DNA of 64,000 bases from Chelonoidis abingdonii (lineage: Eukaryota; Chordata; Testudines; Testudinidae). The translations under genes and the position numbers were made by a program. Where the stretch lies: positions 1,033,143 through 1,097,142 of the forward strand of contig NC_133782.1 of the NCBI RefSeq assembly GCF_003597395.2, given 5' to 3'. Numbering within the stretch: position 1 is the stretch's first letter; each line of letters starts with the position of its first letter. Shown piece by piece: positions 36,913 to 48,900 of the stretch. Under the pieces are notes generated by a model. That model was not told the origin of the DNA. It was given only the letters and a program-made list of their open reading frames with translations, and made no database searches.

Positions 36913-39900
36913 ATGAAGTCAGGGGGCCTCTTTCTTCTCCTGGGGCTCTTTACCTTCTGGACAGCACTACATGGTGCACCAACAAAAAGTGAGTACAGGC
37001 AGAGATGGGATAAGGGCATGGAGGGGAGACCTGGCATGGAGGGGCAGGGGCAGTGGGTGCTTGGAAATACTTGACACCTTAGTTGGTTTGTCTCACCAGT
37101 GGCCTGACGCAGGGACCAGTAGAAACATCTCCGTTGTCAGAGCCACTGGCAGAGGGATGGGACTGACCACAGCAAAGACAGGGTGAGGGGATGAGATTCC
37201 CTCGGAGCAGCAGACAGGATTACAGACCAGCTGGACTGGCTGCACACTGCGAGTTCCCGAGATGCCGAGTGACAGGCACTGAGGGCCAGGCATCCGAGGG
37301 CTCAGGCTGGCAGGCTCTGGACTGTTGTAGCTGGAGGCTTTTATTATCAATATAAGGATATGTAGGTGCTCAAACTCTGCACCACAGCATCAGCAAGGGG
37401 GAACAGGGTTGTCTGAGGTTGAGGAACCCAGGTGCAGATGGGGAGAGAAGAAGGGAGGCTCTACCCATGGTACTTCATGTGGGTCCCCAAGGCTGTTTCT
37501 GCTCTGAACTCTGTTTCTCATCTCAAACGTGAAACTCAGCAGGGAAGCCCATCAGGAACGGCCTTTTATGGGCTGCTGGGTGCTCCTGATTGCTCAAAAC
37601 GCACAGACCTGCTTTCAACGTGCTCTCTTCTTGGCGGGGTTTGTTAACGCGGAGCAAACCTTAGGGTCCTGCTGGCATTTCAGCAGCCAAACACTAACTT
37701 TGCAGGTTTGGAAAGCATCCCCATATGACAGCGCAGCCCTTAGTGACACTACTGAGCCACCCCTGCAAAGCCTCTGGTCATTTGCTCAGCTCTCTGAGAA
37801 GGGGTCTGTTTGGTTTGGAGCATTGTGTGCCGAGTGTAGCCCAAAGGGGCATGTGGAAAAAAAGCCAAAAAAATCTATGCTGCTGTTTTCCCAGTGGGGC
37901 GCTTTATGCAAAACACTTGATTCTTTCTTGACTAATCAGCTGTGCCCATATTGCTAGGCCCTCAGTTAGCCCCGAAGGGCAGAAGCTTAAACGTCTCCCT
38001 TGGCCCGGAGCATGTACTCAGGGAAGGAAGATCACTTTCCTGTGGCTGAAGAAAATCAAATGTGGGGATTGCAAAGTCCTGAGTGGTGGAAATGTCCATG
38101 CTGTCCATGTGCTGAGGAGAAATGCCCTGCATTACAGCTCCCACTGGAGTCAGCTGGATCAGGTCCTTCATTCTTCAGCCATGTTTTGCCATGTTCCATG
38201 TTGACCATCCTGTAGAGTCCTTTTATCTAATTCAGCCCAAAGGCTCGAATGTGAGTCCTGGAGATCAGGCTCCTTCAGCCGTGTTTAGGCCTCTAAATAG
38301 ATTTCCATGGAAGCTGTAGGTGCTCAGCACCTCTGATAATGAGACCACTTATTTAGGTTCCTAAGTGTGAGCTTAGAGGCCTGGGTTTGGAAACGTGTGA
38401 CTTTCATTTTTCAAGCAGCTCGCTAAAAATCCATTCCAAGGAGTTTCTAAGGCTCCACGTTATCTGCGTTATCATACAGCGTATAGCTATTTGCTGATGC
38501 CACAAACCCATTGGATGAGTTGGAGTTGTGTGTCTGTTTGTCTAACTGCCCTGGAAGAAGGTGGTAACAGTAAGAAATCTTTAAATAAATCAGAAGCAGG
38601 AAGCCTGCCAAACAGGCAGTGGGAGAATTAGATTACAAAGTCGTTAAAGGAGCACTTGGGGAAGACAAGGCCATTGCAGAGAAGCTAAATGAATTCTTTG
38701 CATCCATCTTCACTGCAGAGGATATGGGGGAGATTCCCACATCAGAGCTATTTTTTTGGGGGAGTAATAAATCTGAAGTACTGTCTGTCACGGAGTCACC
38801 GGGCGATGCTCTGGAACTGCTCCCCACCAAGCCAGTCAGGACTTTGGGGAGCCTCCTCTCCTTTGGAGCAGGCTTGTTCAGGGCAAGAAGCTCACATGTC
38901 TTCACCTCCTGGGTCTCACCTTGGAGCATTCAGCATCCTCTGTCCTTCCATGCTCTTCCCACAGCGAACCCGCCCCAGCGGGGTCCTGGGGACGCCACAG
39001 GGTCCTGCACCCCCATTTTGCAGTCAGATGTGACTCTCAGCCAGCCAGTAACACAGAGGTTTATTCGATGACAGGAACAGGATCTAAAACAGAGCTTGTA
39101 GATACAGTGAACCGGACCCCTTGGGACCCAGGCCATCAGTTGCTAGAAGACAGAGTGTCAGGCATTTATGTTCACTGTCCCTTTGCTCTGTAGCAATCAC
39201 ACACCCTTATCCCACCACCTAGATACTTAAGAACTGCATAGGGGACACTGAGGCACCAACACAGTATTCAGAGCAAACATTAAGAACATTCCCAATTCGT
39301 CACACTGTCCCACACAGATGTGTCAATAGAAGAGGTCTTAGAACAAATTGACCATTTAAACAGTAATAAGTCACCAGGATCAGAGGGTATTCACCCAAGA
39401 GTTCTGAACGAACTCAAATGTGAAATTGCAGAACTACTAACTGTGGTATGTAACCTATTGCTGAAATCAGCCTTTGCACCAGATGACTGGAAGTTAGCTA
39501 ATATAATACCGATTTTAAAAAGGACTCCAGAGGCGATCCTGACAATTACTGACCAGTGACCCTAACTTCAGTACCTGGCAAACTGGTAGAAGCTACATTA
39601 AAGAATAGACTGACCAGACATCTAGATAAACATGATTTGTTGGGGAAGAATCAACACGGCTTTTGTAAAGGGAAGTCACATCAATCCATTGGAATTCTTT
39701 GAGGGTGTCAACAAGCATGTGGAGAAGGGTGATCCAGTGGATATAGTGTACTTGGATTTTCAGAAAGCCTTCGACAAAGTTCCTCAACAAAGACTCTTAA
39801 GGAAACTGAGCAGTCATGAGATAAGAGGAAAGGTCTTCTTGTGGATCAGTAACTGGTTAAAAGATAGGAAACAAAAGGTAGGAATAAATGGTCAGTTTTC

Positions 39901-42900
39901 AGAATGGAGAGAGGTAAACAGTGGGGTCCCCCAAGGATCTGTCCTGGGTCCTGTACTGTTCAACGTGTTTGTTAATGACCTGGAAAAGAGAGTTGAAGAG
40001 GCAAAATTTGCAGATGATACAAAATTATTCAAGATTGTTAAATCCTAAGATGACTGCAGAGTTGCAGGGGGATCTCGCAAAGGTGTGTGACTGGGCAACA
40101 AAATGGCAGATGAAGTTCAACACTGATAACTGCAAACTAATGCACATTGGAAAAAAATAATCTCCACTATACATATCCAATGATGGCTTCTAAATTAGCT
40201 GTTACCACTCAAGAAAGAGATCTTGGAGTCACTGGATAGTTCTCTGAAAACTTCAGTTCAATGTGCAGCCACGGTAAAAAAAGCTAATGGAATGTTAGGA
40301 ACTATTAGGAAAAGGATAGAAAATCAGACAGAAAATATTGCCACGATATGGATCCATGGTATGCCCACACCTTGACTACTTTGTGTAGTTCTTGTCACCC
40401 TATCTCAAAAAGTATACAGTGGAAATAGAAAAAGTTCAGAGAAGGTCAGTAAAGATGCCTAAGGGTCTGGATCTGCTTCCATTGGATTAGGGCTGTTCAT
40501 CTTAAAAAAGAAAAGATAAAGGGGGAATCAGGAACCCACAAGGGGAGAGGCAATTCTCGATTTAGTCCTGAGTGGAGTGCAGGAGCTGGTCCAACTGGTA
40601 ACTATAACAGGACCGCTTGGAAATAGTGACCATAATATAATAACCTTTAACATCCATGTGGTGGGAAAAACACCTCAACAGCCCAACACTGTGGCATTTA
40701 ATTTCAGAAAGGGGAACTATGCAAAAATGAGGTTAGTTAAACAGAAATTAAAAGGTACATTGACTAGAGTGAAATCCCTGCAAACTGCATGGACACTTTT
40801 CAAAGACACCATAATAGAGGCCCAAATTAAATGTATACCCCAAATTAAAAAACACAGTAAAAGAACTAAAAAAGAGCCACCGTGGCTTAACAACCATGTA
40901 AAAGAAGCAGTGAGAGACAAAAAGGCATCTTCTAAAAAGTGGAAGTCAAATCCTAGTGAGGTAAAAGGGAGCATAAACACTGCCAAATTAAGTGTACAAA
41001 TGTAATAAGAAAAGCCAAAAAGGAGTTTCAAGAACAGCTAGCCAAAAAACTCCAAAGGTAATAACAAAATGTTTTTTAAGTACATCAGAAGCAGGAACCC
41101 TGCTAAACAACCAGTGGGCCCCTGGACGATCAAGATACAGAAGGAGCGCTTAAAGACGATGAAGTCATTGCGGAGAAACTAAATGAATTCTTTGCTTCAG
41201 TCTTCATGGCTAAGGATGTTAGGGAGATTCCCAAACCTGAGCCATCCTTTGTAGGTGACAAATCTGAGGAATTGTCAGATTGAAGGTTTCAGAGTAGCAG
41301 CCATGTTAGTCTATATCCACAAAAAGAACAGGAGTACTCCTGTTCTTTTCACAGATTGAAGTGTCACTAGAGGAGGTTTTGGATTTAATTGATAAACTCA
41401 ACAGTAACAAGTCACCGGGACCAGATGGCATTCACTCAAGAGTTCTGAAAGAACTCAAATGTGAAATTGCGGAACTATGAACTATGGTTTGTAACCTGTC
41501 CTTTAAATCAGCTTCTGTACCCAATGACTGGAGGATAGCTAATGTAAAGCCAATATTTAAAAAGGGTTCTAGAGGTGATCCCAGCAATTACAGACCGGTA
41601 AGTCTAACNNNNNNNNNNNNNNNNNNNNNNNNNNNNNNNNNNNNNNNNNNNNNNNNNNNNNNNNNNNNNNNNNNNNNNNNNNNNNNNNNNNNNNNNNNNN
41701 NNNNNNNNNNNNNNNNNNNNNNNNNNNNNNNNNNNNNNNNNNNNNNNNNNNNNNNNNNNNNNNNNNNNNNNNNNNNNNNNNNNNNNNNNNNNNNNNNNNN
41801 NNNNNNNNNNNNNNNNNNNNNNNNNNNNNNNNNNNNNNNNNNNNNNNNNNNNNNNNNNNNNNNNNNNNNNNNNNNNNNNNNNNNNNNNNNNNNNNNNNNN
41901 NNNNNNNNNNNNNNNNNNNNNNNNNNNNNNNNNNNNNNNNNNNNNNNNNNNNNNNNNNNNNNNNNNNNNNNNNNNNNNNNNNNNNNNNNNNNNNNNNNNN
42001 NNNNNNNNNNNNNNNNNNNNNNNNNNNNNNNNNNNNNNNNNNNNNNNNTCCATCAAATGTATGTATATTGGGGTTATTTTCCAATGTGCATTACTTTTAC
42101 ATTTATACACATTAACATTTCATTCCATTTTGTTTGCCCAATCACTGTAGTTTTGTGAGAATCTTGTTTTGGAAGACTTCACAGTCATGCTTTGGTCTTA
42201 ACTATCTTGAGCAGTTTAAGTATTCATCTGCAAACTTGCCACCCACTGTTTACCCCTTCTCAGATCATTTATGATTAAATTTGAATAGGATTGGTCCTGG
42301 ACTGACCCTGGGGAACACACTAGTTACCCTCTCCATTCTGAAATTTTACATTTATTCCTAAACATTTGTTCCTTTGTCTTTTATAGCAAGTTCTCAAATC
42401 CATAAAAGGACCTTCCTCTTATCCCATGACAGCCTTAATTTATTAAGAGCCTTTGGTGAGGAACCTTGTTCAGAGGCTTCTGGAAATCAAGTACACGATT
42501 GTCCACTGGATCCCCCTTTGTCCACGTTTGTGACCCTCAAAGACTCTAATAGATTAGTAAGAATGTGATTTCCCTTTAGCAGAAACCAGTGCATTTTTTT
42601 TTTTTTTTTTTTTTTTTGTTTTTTTTTTTTTTTTTTTTTTTTGGGGTTTTTGGGTTGGCCCAGGTATTTTTTCTATGGGTCTGACAATTTATTCTTTACT
42701 TGTTTCAACATAATTGCCCGGTACTGAACATAGGCAGCAGGTTTAAAACAAATAAAAGGAAGTTCTTCACGCAGCGCACAGTCAGCTTGTGGAACTCCTT
42801 GCCTGAGGAGGTCGTGAAGGCTAGGACTATACAGCGTTTAAAAGAGAACAGGATAAATTCATGGAGGTTAAGTCCATGAATGGCTACAAGCCAGGATGGG

Positions 42901-45900
42901 TAAGGAATGGAGTCCCTAGACTCTGTGAGAGGATGGAGATGGATGGCAGGAGACAGATCACTTGATCATTACCTATTAGGTTCACTCCATCTGGGGCACC
43001 TGGCACTGGCCACTGTCAGTAGGCAGGATACTGGGCTGGATGGACCTTTGGTCTGACCCAGTATGGCCATTCTTATGTTCTTATATGATAGAGGTCTATA
43101 AAATCATGACTGGTGTGGAAAAAATGAATAGGGAAGGCTTATTTACCCTTTCCACAATACAAAAACCAGGGGTCACCCAGTGAAATTAATAGGCAGCAGG
43201 TTTAATACAAGCAAGATGAAGTACTTTTGCACACAACACAGAATTAACCTGTGGAACTCATTGCCATGGGATGTTGTGAAGGCCAAAAGTATAACTGGGT
43301 TAATAAAAGGACTAGATAAGTTCATGGAGAATAGGTCCATCAATGGCTATTAGCCCAGATGGTCAGAGACGCAACCACATGCTCAGGGCGACCCTAAACC
43401 TCTGAATGCCAGAAGCCAGCAGTGGAAGACAGTGGTGGATCATTCCAGAATTGATCTGTTCTATACACTGTTCCTGAGCATGGCCACTGTTGGAGACAGG
43501 CTACTGGTCTAGATGGACAATTGGTCTGACCCAGTAGGGAAGCTCTGACATTCTTCAATTCTCTTTGAAGAAGCCACTGTTTAAGGGAGTCCCATTTTCT
43601 GGGAGGGAGTCAGTCCCTGGAAGGGGTGTACTCTCCCAGCCCTGCCTCTGCTTCAGTGTCAGATTGTTTTTCGTTCTCTCTGCAACATACGTTTCTCACC
43701 CTGGATTTCTCCCAACGTGACCAGGATTTACTAGCAGATGTTTGCTCAAGTGTGGAGATGACCAGGACTGTCCTGCAGGGCATAAGTGCATCAGTACCAA
43801 GGGAAGGCTTGTCTGCAAACCTGTGACTGCTGGAGGTAGGGTCCCCTTTGAACATCAGACTTGCTCTCCACGGCAAGCTGCCTGCTCTCCTGCATGAAAC
43901 AGCATCTTTTTTGGATGGTCTCTGGGCTCTGTCGAGTCTTGAAGGCACAGGCCCCTATTGTCTGTTGCCTCCCAGAGCTTCTGGGGAGGGCATCCCCTGT
44001 GCCAGCCCTGAAGGGTAGCAGCATATTCCCCTTTCCTTGGCTGGAGAATTCTACTGGCTGGTGCAGCGGGGAGTAGGGCCATGTCCTTCCTCCTCTGGAC
44101 CCCTCCCCAGTAGCCGTAGCCCCATGCAGTGACTGCAAGCATGCAAGAAGCCCTTGCATCTCCCATCTTGCCCTCCCACTCAGGACCTGGGAACAGCCTG
44201 GCCCTCTCCCTGCTGATCCTCTGCAAATGATCAATAGCATGTTTTAAAACAGTGACACAAACAATACAGAGAATATTGACTCTGGAAATTAAATGCCAGC
44301 CAGCCCCTCCCCCAGGGACTCACACCCTCCGCAGTCTGCTTGCTGGGCAGTATTGACTTGCTATTCTGTACGGCACATGGCACTTTGAGGAGAAAAACAA
44401 TATGACAGGCCCCTGTCTTGAGGAGCTTCCAGTTTAAGTGGGAAATACTCCAGTAAGGACAACACTAAAGAGAACGAGGGGGCAAAGGAGGACAAGAGTC
44501 ACAACATGGACAAATCATTAGATAGGCCTGGTGTTCTGTGCCCATCTTGTTTGTTAGGCCAGGTGGAAGTCCAGCCCGTAATCTCCCCACCCCACCAGGT
44601 TTGATGACTCTTAATATGTTGCCTTGTAATGATGGATCCATAGCGCCATCCTCTGCTTCTCTGAATAACCTTTCCCAACAATATCTTCCCAGGCTGCTCA
44701 GAACTCAGACATGTCACTGAGGCTGGCTGCCAGGCTGATATACTGGCTGCCTGAGGGACGAGCTGGTTTTTCAGGAGGAAGGCTGACCTGTCTCGGGTTA
44801 TTGAGTGGGGGTTGTTGTGTTTGTGGGCTGAGCTGAAGTTAATGCCACTGGTCAGTGGAGCTGGAGGGGTAATTTCCATCTCGGGTAGATGTACCCACGC
44901 TAGCTCTGACTGAGCTCAGGTGCTGAAAATAGCAGTGTAGCTAAGCTGTATGGGCAGCAGGCCAGCTGCAGCCCCCTACAGGAAGGGATGTAGAAATTCC
45001 CATCCAAGAGAGACACTCTAGTGGCAGTGCCTTTTGGAATCCATCCTTTCCAAGAGACCATAACCCATCTTCCTCACAGCCCTTTCCCTGTCACCTTAAT
45101 CTGGAGTGTCCATGGTTCCTGACTCACTGAATGCTAGCTTTTAAAGTCCCTTCAGGACAAGAGGAAATAAACTCCATGGCCCAGTGACAACTGAGACTTC
45201 TGTCCACGTCCCGCTATGGCAATGGATTCCCATTGGAGACCCACACAGAGTTATCCTGCTCTATGTTTCCTTGGGAATACCTCCTATGCTTGGAGTACGT
45301 GATACCTCAGGGAGGGTAATGACTTTCTCCTGTCTGAGCAGTGTGGCATCTTGGAGCAGAGGCTGATAGTGAAGAAAAGGTCCTGGGATGGAGAGGGACT
45401 CAGATGTGCATGATGCCATGTGCACTGGAGCTCTGTATGTATGGCACAATTATGATGTGGAGGCAATGAGCATGGCATAGGTGCAGTGTGGAGCCTATAA
45501 ACTGAGCCTGAATTCTGCAGAAAACGAGAAACTCTGTAACTGATTCAGGTGAATTCTGAAATGGAAGTTTTCACAGGATAGTACAGTCAGTGCAGCATTG
45601 CTTGTGTTCTTTATTTTGATATGAAATTCAGTTTATTTTACTGTGCTTTTCCATTTTCAGTGTCCCACGGATTTTTGCATTGTCAGCCAGTAAGTGCTTT
45701 ACAGAATTTGTTGCAGGAAGGTAGAGGTTTTGGCAGTTGCAAAGGGGACATTGGGGTTATGGCAACAGAGATGGCATCTTTGATCACCCAAACTGCAGTT
45801 GACACTGGAGGCCTGGGGGAAGAGCATCTCCTCTCTCCACCCCTCTTTCAGGCAGGTTTGGAGGGGAGTAGAGAGGCTTCACTTCCTCATTCCCCACCAC

Positions 45901-48900
45901 ACCCAGCAGCCCTCGACAAGCTATCCCACTGCACTGCACAACGGTGCCTGCCACTATATCAAATAATGCCAGCTAAGTGCATTAACCTGATGTTTCTGCT
46001 TAAATGATCACCAATGAAGTTGATATTTGGTGAAGATATTTAGTGTAATGAAGCTGGAATTTAGTGTATTGTCACTGGGACTAGGGGGAACCTACCTCAA
46101 GATTAATGGGGACAGTTCACATCTCTCAGCAGTATTGTTTCAAGCTCCCGGCAGACATGAGATTGAAGCTTTTGACATTTTTCTGTGTGCCTGTAGGAGG
46201 AGTGGGATGGTGGTAGTGGAACAGGTTTTGGTGCCAGCTGGGAATGGGGGTAGGTGAACTACAAACGGGTCAGATGCTTGGGCCTCTTTTTGTTTCCTTT
46301 GAAGCAGTTCAGCCACCTGCTAGGAAAGGTCTTCCTACCTCACACAGAAGGCAGGAGGAGAAAAGATCCCTGACATCCAGGAAGTCTTGTTGGGCTGCAG
46401 GGTTCTGATCCCCTTGTGCCAGCCAAGAAACAACCTGCCTCCGTGAGCTCAGCTCATTGATGCCACGAGCACTGCACATCCTGAAAGAGACTCAAGCAAA
46501 GACCTGGGAGTTTGATGCTTGTTCTTCCTGACTAATAAAAAAGGGCCACAAGTAACTGGTGCCTCTCCTGACTGAAACAGCTTTACTGAAGAAATCTCCC
46601 CTCCCTCCTTCAAACTCCCAAGAGTCCAGCCAACAATGAAGAAATCCATCATGTCAGACTGAGAGACAGACAGAGCTTGAGCAATGGGCTCAATCGCATC
46701 ACTGACTGCACTTCTGGAAGTTGCTCAGATACCACAGGGATGGGTGCAGTATAAGAACCTGCATAGAATAGAATCAGGTACCAGATGTACAGCTGCATAG
46801 AGACTATCCAAGGTAAGGGGCACTGCCCATAACCTATAGACAGGTTGCTGCAGTGTGAAGGAAGTGCGAAGGGCGGGCTGGGAGCAGCCATATGTGACTG
46901 AGGCATATTTGGGTCTCTGACTCTCCTGTTTTCTCTCCCATTTTCAGGGATCCATGGCACAGCTTCTCCTCTCTCTGGCGACGACCCAGGGAAGCACATA
47001 TTAGAAGAAGATGAGCCGAAGGAAAAACTTGTGTTGGGGGTAACAAAACTGGTGTCTGGAGCAGAACCTGGATCTGATGAAAAATCTGTGTCTGGTGGAA
47101 AAGATGATGATGATGACTGTGATGGGAGGGATGAAGACTCCAACATGAGGGATTACAGCTCGGATGGGGCTGATAACTTTAATGGGGGAGATGGGTCTGA
47201 TGTGAGGAATGCTGACGTGGCTGGGGCTAATGACTTTTCCAGGCTAGATGAGTCTAACGTGAGCAATAATGACTTTGCCAGGGCTAATGATTTTGCTGGG
47301 GCTGAAGATGATGCTGACCTGAGCGAGGATGACTTTGCCGGAGGAGACGATGACGCTGACCTGAGCGAGGATGACTTTGCCGGGGGAGATGATGAAACTG
47401 ACCCGAGCGAGGATGACTTTGCCGGGGGAGACGATGAAACTGACCTGAGCGAGGATGATTTTGCTGGGGCTGAAGATGACACAGACCTGAGCGAGGATGA
47501 CTTTGCCGGAGGAGATGATGACAGAGACCTGAGCGAGGATGACTTTGCCGGGGGAGACGATGACGCTGAGCTGAGCGAGGATGACTTTGCCGGGGGAGAC
47601 GATGACGCTGACCTGAGCGAGGATGACTTTGCCGGGGCTGAAGATGACACAGACCTGAGCGAGGATGACTTTGCCGAAGGAGACGATGACACAGACCTGA
47701 GTGAGGATGACTTTGCCGGGGGAGACGATGACTCTGACTTGAATGAGGATGACTTTGCTGGGGGAGACGATGATGTTGACTTGAGCGAGGATGATTTTGC
47801 CGGAGGAGACAATGATGCTGACCTGAGCGAGGATGACTTTGCCGGGGGAGATGAGGACGCTGACCTGAGCGAGGATGATTTTGCCGGAGGAGACGATGAT
47901 GCTGACCTGAGCGAGGATGATTTTGCCGGGGCTGAAGATGACGTTGACTTGAGCGAGGGTGATTTTGCCGGAGGAGACGATGACGCTGACCTGAGCGAGG
48001 ATGACTTTGCCGGGGGAGACGATGATGCTGACCTGAGCGAGGATGACTTTGCTGGGGCTGAAGATGACACAGACCTGAGCGAGGATGACTTTGCCGAAGG
48101 AGATGATGACACAGACCTGAGCAAGGATGACTTTGCCGGGGGAGACGATGACTCTGACCTGAATGAGGATGACTTTGCTGGGGGAGATGATGACTCTGAC
48201 CTGAATGAGGATGACTTTGCCGGGGGAGACGATGATGTTGACTTGAGCGAGGATGATTTTGCCGGAGGAGACGATGACGCTGACCTGAGCGAGGATGACT
48301 TTGCCGGGGGAGACGAGGACGCTGACTTGAGCGAGGATGATTTTGCCGGAGGAGACGATGACACTGACCTGAGCGAGGATGACTTTGCCGGGGGAGAAGA
48401 GGATGCTGACCTGAGCGAGGATGACTTTGCCGGGGGAGATGAGGATGCTGACTTGAGCGAGGATGACTTTGCCGGAGGAGATGATGATGCTGACCTGAGT
48501 GAGGATGACTTTGCCGGGGCTGAAGATGACGCTGACCTGAGCGAGGATGACTTTGCCGGGGGAGATGATGACGCTGACCTGAGCGAGGATGACTTTGCCG
48601 GGGGAGATGATGACGCTGACCTGAGCGAGGATGACTTTGCCGGGGGAGATGAGGACGCTGACCTGAGCGAGGATGACTTTGCCGGGGGAGATGAGGACGC
48701 TGACCTGAGCGAGGATGACTTTGCCGGGGGAGATGAGGACGCTGACCTGAGCGAGGATGACTTTGCCGGGGGAGATGAGGACGCTGACCTGAGCGAGGAT
48801 GACTTTGCCGGGGGAGATGATGGCACTGACCTGAGCGAGGATGACTTTGCCGGGGGAGATGATGGCGCTGACCTGAGCGAGGATGATTTTGCTGGGGGAG

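Noticed and set aside
37529..37957. 142-aa plus frame in the acidic-gene intron
   Set aside because: No recognisable domain, no matching acceptor and donor phase; not supported as an exon.
46980..47010. Transglutaminase-type GQDPVK motif as in trappins and semenogelins
   Set aside because: The linker has GDDPGK, which lacks the reactive glutamine, so homology to the trappin motif cannot be claimed.
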